A stretch of DNA of 11,209 nt from Akkermansia muciniphila (GTDB lineage Bacteria > Verrucomicrobiota > Verrucomicrobiia > Verrucomicrobiales > Akkermansiaceae), in NCBI GenBank assembly GCA_945870545.1, contig CAMBTF010000026.1, forward strand, positions 1 through 11,209. Reading direction: 5' to 3'. The notes under the pieces were generated by a model. It worked only from the letters and a program-made list of their open reading frames with translations. It had not been told where the DNA came from and ran no database searches. Shown here one piece after another: positions 7,515-11,209 of the stretch. A program made the translations under genes and the position numbers. Each line of letters begins with the position of its first letter. Position 1 is the stretch's first letter.

Positions 7515-7906
7515 CCCGCCACACCGCGCCCGCCGAAGCCCCGGGGCAGGCGCAGCGGCTTGCCTTCCGGCATTTTCACCAGAGCCAGTGCCTGCCGTGC
7601 CGTGACCAGCAGCGCCCCGTCCTCCTCACGGCGCATCTCAAACTCACACCAGAATCTCGCAGCGCCCACCTCCCCGAGCCTGCCCCGGATCTCGATCCAA
7701 TCCCCAAGCCTCGCGGGCTTCTTGTATTCCACCTCGGTTCTCGTCAGCACCGGGTAAATCCCCGTTTCCGACATCTCGCGCAGATTCATACCCAGCGAGG
7801 CGGCGAGCCTCGTCCGGCAGGTTTCGATCATCCGTAAGTAGGCGAGATTGTGCACCACACCGCCACAATCCGTGTCGAAAAACATCACTTCCTCGCGCGT
7901 CGCCAT
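7511..7906 (-). CDS. YbgC-like hotdog acyl-CoA thioesterase
   Basis: A hotdog-fold thioesterase of the 4-hydroxybenzoyl-CoA thioesterase / YbgC type, expected to hydrolyse acyl-CoA in the cytoplasm. From the chosen start the protein is 131 residues, typical of the family. The signature FFDTDCGGVVHNLAYLRMIE, at about 9-28, contains the Asp that aligns with the catalytic Asp of YbgC proteins. RTEVEYKKPARLGDWIEIRG and ALVKM further on match the later beta strands. The open frame extends to a TTG at 8005, but the 33 added residues do not resemble the family. The ATG at 7906 has GGAGG 11 nt upstream, so it is preferred; an ATG at 7927 is possible. The stop overlaps that of the convergent kinase by 4 bp. 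No Tol-Pal genes are adjacent, so the substrate is open. Confidence 0.85.
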   Translation of the reverse strand: MATREEVMFFDTDCGGVVHNLAYLRMIETCRTRLAASLGMNLREMSETGIYPVLTRTEVEYKKPARLGDWIEIRGRLGEVGAARFWCEFEMRREEDGALLVTARQALALVKMPEGKPLRLPRGFGGRGVAG

Positions 7907-8011
7907 CTCATTGATCGCCTCCTCCATAAGGAAAGCCTCGCAGAAAGGCATGCCGGGACGCAATGTTCTCTTGTCTGCGGGCGTAAAAATACGTGTATCT
8001 TCCAATAAACC
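7907..8011. promoter_or_regulatory. Divergent spacer between thioesterase and secreted protein
   Basis: With the thioesterase start placed at 7906, this 105-bp region must supply both promoters. The purine-rich GGAGGAGG near the thioesterase start is a likely ribosome binding site. TTGTCT at about 7971 with TGTATC 17 bp further is a possible weak promoter for the rightward gene. No clear Shine-Dalgarno precedes the ATG at 8012. No other gene is seen here. Confidence 0.3.
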
Positions 8012-9832
8012 ATGACAAATGCCATCCGATCATTTTTCGCCACCGCGATTTTCACCCTCCTTGCGGTGACATCCGGTGCCGCGCCACCGTTTGTCCCGCC
8101 GGCCGATGTGATACCGCCTTTCCGCAGGGACAAGCTTCCGCTCGATACGGATGCCATGGTCTCCCTCTCTCAGACAATGACCCTGCTCTCCCAAGGCGCT
8201 TCCCTCGGAGAGGCTCCGCACCGCCGCACCGCCGCGCAGGCGCTCGCGCTCGCCCTGGCGCTTGATCCCGCCAATTCATCCGCGCGCGATATCCTTTCAG
8301 CGTTCACCGCTGGCAGAAGCCTCCAAGCTCCCGATCCGGAAAAAATCGCCCGCGCGAAGACACATGCCTGGAAATTCAACCGTTGGCTCAGCGCTCCGGA
8401 GGCGGGCAAGGACGGCAATCTCCTCGCCGACCTCCTCGGTGATGCCCTCGCGTCGCTTGATCCCGATCATCCCGCCGCCGCTTTACTGAAATCCCCGGAG
8501 CGCGGAAAATGGGACGGCTGGGTCGCTTTCCTGCCAAGCTTCGAGGAGAAGAAGATCATCAGGTTGGAAAAACCGGACGGAAATGAGAGCAAACCGGAGC
8601 CCATCACACCGAAAGTGAAACCGACCGGCATCTCCCTTACAAAGGCGACGGTGAAGACGGTTCTCTTCGCCTATGATGAAAAGACCAATGGTTATGTGCT
8701 TGGAAGCACCACCGTGAGCATGGAGGCGCAGCCCAAGCTTGAGGAATGGGAGGCGAGCGGAAACCTGCAGCTCAAGGTGCCCTGCGAGGAGGAATTCGTG
8801 GGGGATGTCGAAAGCTTCGTCATTTCCCCGATCATGGCTGCACTAGGAAACTCCGGGGTTGTGCTCCCGGACAACGGTAGGATCAGCTTCCAAGCGAGTG
8901 GTGGGGATATCTATTCGTTCCTCAACAACACGGTGAGCCTCACCGGGCCGGGCTTCGTTCTCGCCCACGCCGCCCTCACCGGCGTCGAGCCAGACGCCAC
9001 GGTGCTCGGAGTCATCAACAACAGCGGCAAGCTGACCTCGCCCCGTTACCTCTGGTATGTTGTCAAAAAACTGCGTGAGGGCGGCGGGGGACGGCTTGTA
9101 ATTCCTGCGGATTCCGCCGAGTTCTTCGCCGTGCTGCTGACCTTGGAGGAACCGGATTTTTTCCTGAAATACGAAGTCTTCACCGCATCCGGACCGGAAG
9201 AAATGGCGAGGCTCTGCGCGAAGAAACCCGATGAGAAACAGGCTGCCGTTTCCGCGAAGTTCAAGGAAATCAAGGATAAGGCTCCGGCCTCCGCGCTCGG
9301 CCCCTACCTAGTGAACCGCTTCGTCCGCCAGCGGCTGCTCGATATCCATACGGAAATGCCCCAGCACTTTTCTGCAAAGATGCTCGCCCTCCAGGGATCC
9401 ATGGAACGCCCGCCCCGCACCCTGCCCAAAAACATCCTAGCCGCCATGATCTGGCACGCCATCGCGCCGATCAAGGCGGCCACAATTTTCGGAGAGGAAG
9501 GCATATTCAACGCGAATTCCGAGGCCCTGGACAACCTCCATGACACATCCCGCGCCGAACTGGATCTCCTTGACCGCTTCGTGGACCGCGACAGCACCGA
9601 GCTGCTTGTTCGCGCCAAATCCGTGACCTCCGGGCTGCGCACCTTGGTCCGCGCGCTAAGCAGCCGCAGCGATGATTTGTCCGCGAAATACAACGCGATC
9701 ATCAAAGCGCATAAAGAACTCGAGGATTCGAATGAACAAATCCGCCGGGAACTCTCGCTCGTCACTGGCGATCCTCTCCCGGACGTTTTAATCGAAAGTC
9801 TTAGAAAAGAACGCGAGCAGAGCCAGGATTAG
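8012..9832 (+). CDS. Secreted protein with a possible degenerate Lon-like (S16) domain
   Basis: A 606-residue protein with a signal peptide: a basic start, a hydrophobic core at 8-20, and probable signal peptidase I cleavage near residues 23-24 (SGA/A). It should therefore act in the periplasm or outside. Residues 30-205 are mostly helical. Residues about 215-395 follow the order of elements of the Lon C-terminal proteolytic domain: strand with MEA near 237, helix 265-279, ISFQASG at 291-297, AALTG at 320-324, SGKL at 338-341, and RLVIPADSAE at 361-370, where Lon has SCLTG, RGQVLP and KTVLIPFEN. The GPSAG motif is absent. Ser309 falls near the catalytic Ser register and Trp348 at the Lys register, so peptidase activity is doubtful. 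The C-terminus, 540-606, is coiled-coil-like and highly charged. The Lon link is by-eye inference; the gene itself is secure. Confidence 0.8.
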   Translation: MTNAIRSFFATAIFTLLAVTSGAAPPFVPPADVIPPFRRDKLPLDTDAMVSLSQTMTLLSQGASLGEAPHRRTAAQALALALALDPANSSARDILSAFTAGRSLQAPDPEKIARAKTHAWKFNRWLSAPEAGKDGNLLADLLGDALASLDPDHPAAALLKSPERGKWDGWVAFLPSFEEKKIIRLEKPDGNESKPEPITPKVKPTGISLTKATVKTVLFAYDEKTNGYVLGSTTVSMEAQPKLEEWEASGNLQLKVPCEEEFVGDVESFVISPIMAALGNSGVVLPDNGRISFQASGGDIYSFLNNTVSLTGPGFVLAHAALTGVEPDATVLGVINNSGKLTSPRYLWYVVKKLREGGGGRLVIPADSAEFFAVLLTLEEPDFFLKYEVFTASGPEEMARLCAKKPDEKQAAVSAKFKEIKDKAPASALGPYLVNRFVRQRLLDIHTEMPQHFSAKMLALQGSMERPPRTLPKNILAAMIWHAIAPIKAATIFGEEGIFNANSEALDNLHDTSRAELDLLDRFVDRDSTELLVRAKSVTSGLRTLVRALSSRSDDLSAKYNAIIKAHKELEDSNEQIRRELSLVTGDPLPDVLIESLRKEREQSQD

Positions 9833-9861
9833 GCCGCCCGCCCCGCCGGGGAAAATCAGTC

Positions 9862-10082
9862 GTTAGCAAACGGTCTAACTCGTGGAAGCGCGGCCTCAAC
9901 AAGAGCACCCACGGCCTACTCCGGCAGTATTTCCCATAGCTCACGGACTTGGGAAAGATCACCAGCACGCAGGTGCGCGAGACTCAGGATGAGCTCAACG
10001 ACCACCCAAAAAATACCTCGGCTGGAGGACTCCGCGCGAAGTATGGTCTGCCCCATCCGCCATCGTTGCGCTTCCGGGTTGA
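9862..10082 (+). pseudogene. Relic of an IS30-family transposase C-terminus
   Basis: Read from 9862 the frame gives SNSWKRGLN, then KSTHGLLRQYFP, a TAG at 9937-9939, LTDLGKITSTQVRETQDELN and DHP. After a one-base shift in the A6 run at 10008-10013 it continues KKYLGWRTPREVW and ends IVALPG with TGA at 10080-10082. This matches the end of IS30-type DDE transposases (SWERGxNENTNGLLRQYFPK, TDL, LNxRPRKxLGWxTPxEV, VAL near the C-terminus). Three lesions are visible: a nonsense codon where the family has Lys, loss of one A causing a frameshift, and Lys instead of the Glu in NENTNG, which is probably the catalytic Glu. Only the last ~70 codons remain; no 5' part or left inverted repeat is found upstream. 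It is an inactive fragment directly ahead of polA. Confidence 0.88.
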
Positions 10083-10112
10083 ATCCGCTGGTTAAAAATT
10101 TAGGGTTCACCC

Positions 10113-11209
10113 ATGTACCGCCTTTTCCTGCTCGACGGCATGGCCCTGATCTACCGTGCTCACTTCGCCTTCATCCAGGCCCCCATCCGCAACTCCAAGG
10201 GCGTCAACACCTCCGCGCTCTACGGCTTCATCAACACCCTCCTCGCCATCCTCGAAAAGGAGAAGCCCACCCACATTGGCGTCGCGTTTGATACCTCCGC
10301 TCCCACCCCGCGACACATCCGCTACCCCGCCTACAAAGCCCAGCGCGATGCCATGCCCGAGGAACTCGCCGCCTCCATCCCCCACGTGAAAGCCCTCTGC
10401 CGCGCCTTCCACATCCCCGTCCTCGAGATCGACGGCTTCGAGGCGGACGACCTCATTGGCACCCTTGTGAAACGCGCCGAGCCCGCGGGATTCGAATCCT
10501 ACATGGTCACGCCGGACAAGGATTTCGCCCAGCTCCTTTCTCCCACCACCTTCATGTGGAAACCCGGACGCAAGGGCACCGACCACGAAATCATCGGCCT
10601 AAAACAGCTCCCGGAAATCTGGGGCGTCGCCGAGCCGCAACAGATCATCGACCTCCTCGGCCTCATGGGCGACGCCTCCGACAATATCCCCGGCGTCCCC
10701 GGCATCGGCCCCAAAACCGCGCAGAAACTCATTTCCGAATTCGGCAGCATCGAAAACCTCCTCGCCCACACCGCCTCCCTGAAAGGCAAGCAGAAGGAAT
10801 CCATCGAGGCAAACACCGACCAAGCCCTCCTCTCCAAGGAACTCGCCACCATCATCACCGACTGCCCGCTTGACGTCACATGGGAAGACCTCGTCCTCAG
10901 CCCCCGCGACGACGAAGCCGTAAAACAACTCTTCACCGACTTCGAGTTCCGCACCCTCACGAAACGCCTCTTCGGCGAGACCGTGGCGGCGGATTCCATC
11001 CGCCCAGCCCAAACACAACCCGAGTCACCCACCCTCTTCGACACTTTCAAAACCATCAAGGAAGTCCCCCACACCTACTACCTCGCCGACACCCCATCCC
11101 TCCAAAAATCCCTCTTCACCGCCCTCGCCGCCCAGCCCTCCTTCTGTTTCGACATCGAGACCACCTCCCTCGACCGCCACTCCGCGAAACTCCTCGGCAT
11201 CGCCTTCTC
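10113..11209 (+). CDS. polA: DNA polymerase I, N-terminal part (runs off the window)
   Basis: Family A polymerase for Okazaki-fragment processing and repair synthesis. The 365 codons present have no stop. The 5'-nuclease (flap endonuclease) domain covers about 1-290 and keeps its metal-binding acids: Asp8 in LLDG, Asp60 in VAFD, GFEADD at 108-113, TPDKDF at 133-138 and GDASDNIPG at 186-194, followed by the helix-hairpin-helix GIGPKTAQKL. A linker at 290-315 leads into the 3'-5' exonuclease domain, where FDIETTSLD (Asp347, Glu349) retains the D-x-E motif, suggesting active proofreading. In many bacterial PolA proteins this motif is lost, so its presence is informative. The ATG at 10113 gives the normal N-terminus. 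No good Shine-Dalgarno is visible; the 30 bp upstream directly follow the IS30 relic. The polymerase domain lies outside the window. Confidence 0.97.
   Translation, partial: MYRLFLLDGMALIYRAHFAFIQAPIRNSKGVNTSALYGFINTLLAILEKEKPTHIGVAFDTSAPTPRHIRYPAYKAQRDAMPEELAASIPHVKALCRAFHIPVLEIDGFEADDLIGTLVKRAEPAGFESYMVTPDKDFAQLLSPTTFMWKPGRKGTDHEIIGLKQLPEIWGVAEPQQIIDLLGLMGDASDNIPGVPGIGPKTAQKLISEFGSIENLLAHTASLKGKQKESIEANTDQALLSKELATIITDCPLDVTWEDLVLSPRDDEAVKQLFTDFEFRTLTKRLFGETVAADSIRPAQTQPESPTLFDTFKTIKEVPHTYYLADTPSLQKSLFTALAAQPSFCFDIETTSLDRHSAKLLGIAF

Noticed and set aside
7907..8005. N-terminal extension of the thioesterase to the TTG at 8005
   Set aside because: The 33 added residues do not resemble the hotdog family, the start would be TTG without a ribosome binding site, and it would leave only 6 bp to the divergent gene.
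9841..9851. ccccgccgggg hairpin after the secreted protein gene as a terminator
   Set aside because: Only a 4-bp stem and followed by A residues rather than T on the + strand, so it does not fit a rho-independent terminator.
9916..10110. Leftward 64-codon open frame upstream of polA
   Set aside because: It is the antisense of the IS30 relic; the rightward reading has recognisable transposase motifs, this one has none.

Overview
The window looks like chromosomal DNA from a GC-rich, Gram-negative-type bacterium, most likely a member of the Verrucomicrobiota. That placement is an inference. It rests on the AtpD insertion type, the mostly Shine-Dalgarno-poor starts, a verrucomicrobial or planctomycete-looking Ser/Thr kinase with one membrane span, and several secreted or membrane proteins without close named relatives. 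No rRNA, tRNA, CRISPR array or intact insertion sequence was seen.

Layout. Positions 1-2944 (+) are the end of the F1Fo ATP synthase operon: atpG, atpD, atpC. The spacers after atpG and atpD hold arrays of degenerate 7-nt repeats followed by an inverted copy of the array; the spacer after atpC holds a weaker version. The first two structures end only a few bases before the next start codon. Positions 3094-3699 (+) encode a multi-span membrane protein of unknown function. It converges on a leftward cluster read from 5669 to 3704: a GuaD-like guanine deaminase, a 399-residue acidic hypothetical protein, and a small entericidin-like lipoprotein.

A 141-bp divergent spacer separates that cluster from a rightward membrane-anchored Ser/Thr protein kinase (5811-7514). 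The kinase converges, with a 4-bp overlap, on a leftward YbgC-like hotdog thioesterase (7511-7906). A second divergent spacer (7907-8011) leads to a secreted 606-residue protein (8012-9832) whose middle part resembles a degenerate Lon (S16) proteolytic domain by eye. The gap before polA (9862-10082) is not empty. It holds the decayed C-terminal end of an IS30-family transposase, with a stop codon, a one-base frameshift in an A-run and loss of the probable catalytic Glu. DNA polymerase I (polA) starts at 10113 and runs off the window with its 5'-nuclease domain complete and its 3'-5' exonuclease domain just beginning.

The three atp genes act together in one complex. The other genes are mostly independent housekeeping or accessory units, and no multi-gene defence or biosynthetic system was recognised. 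The observations most worth following are the heptamer-repeat hairpins in the atp operon, the Lon-like secreted protein, the IS30 relic and the structured leader of the acidic hypothetical gene.
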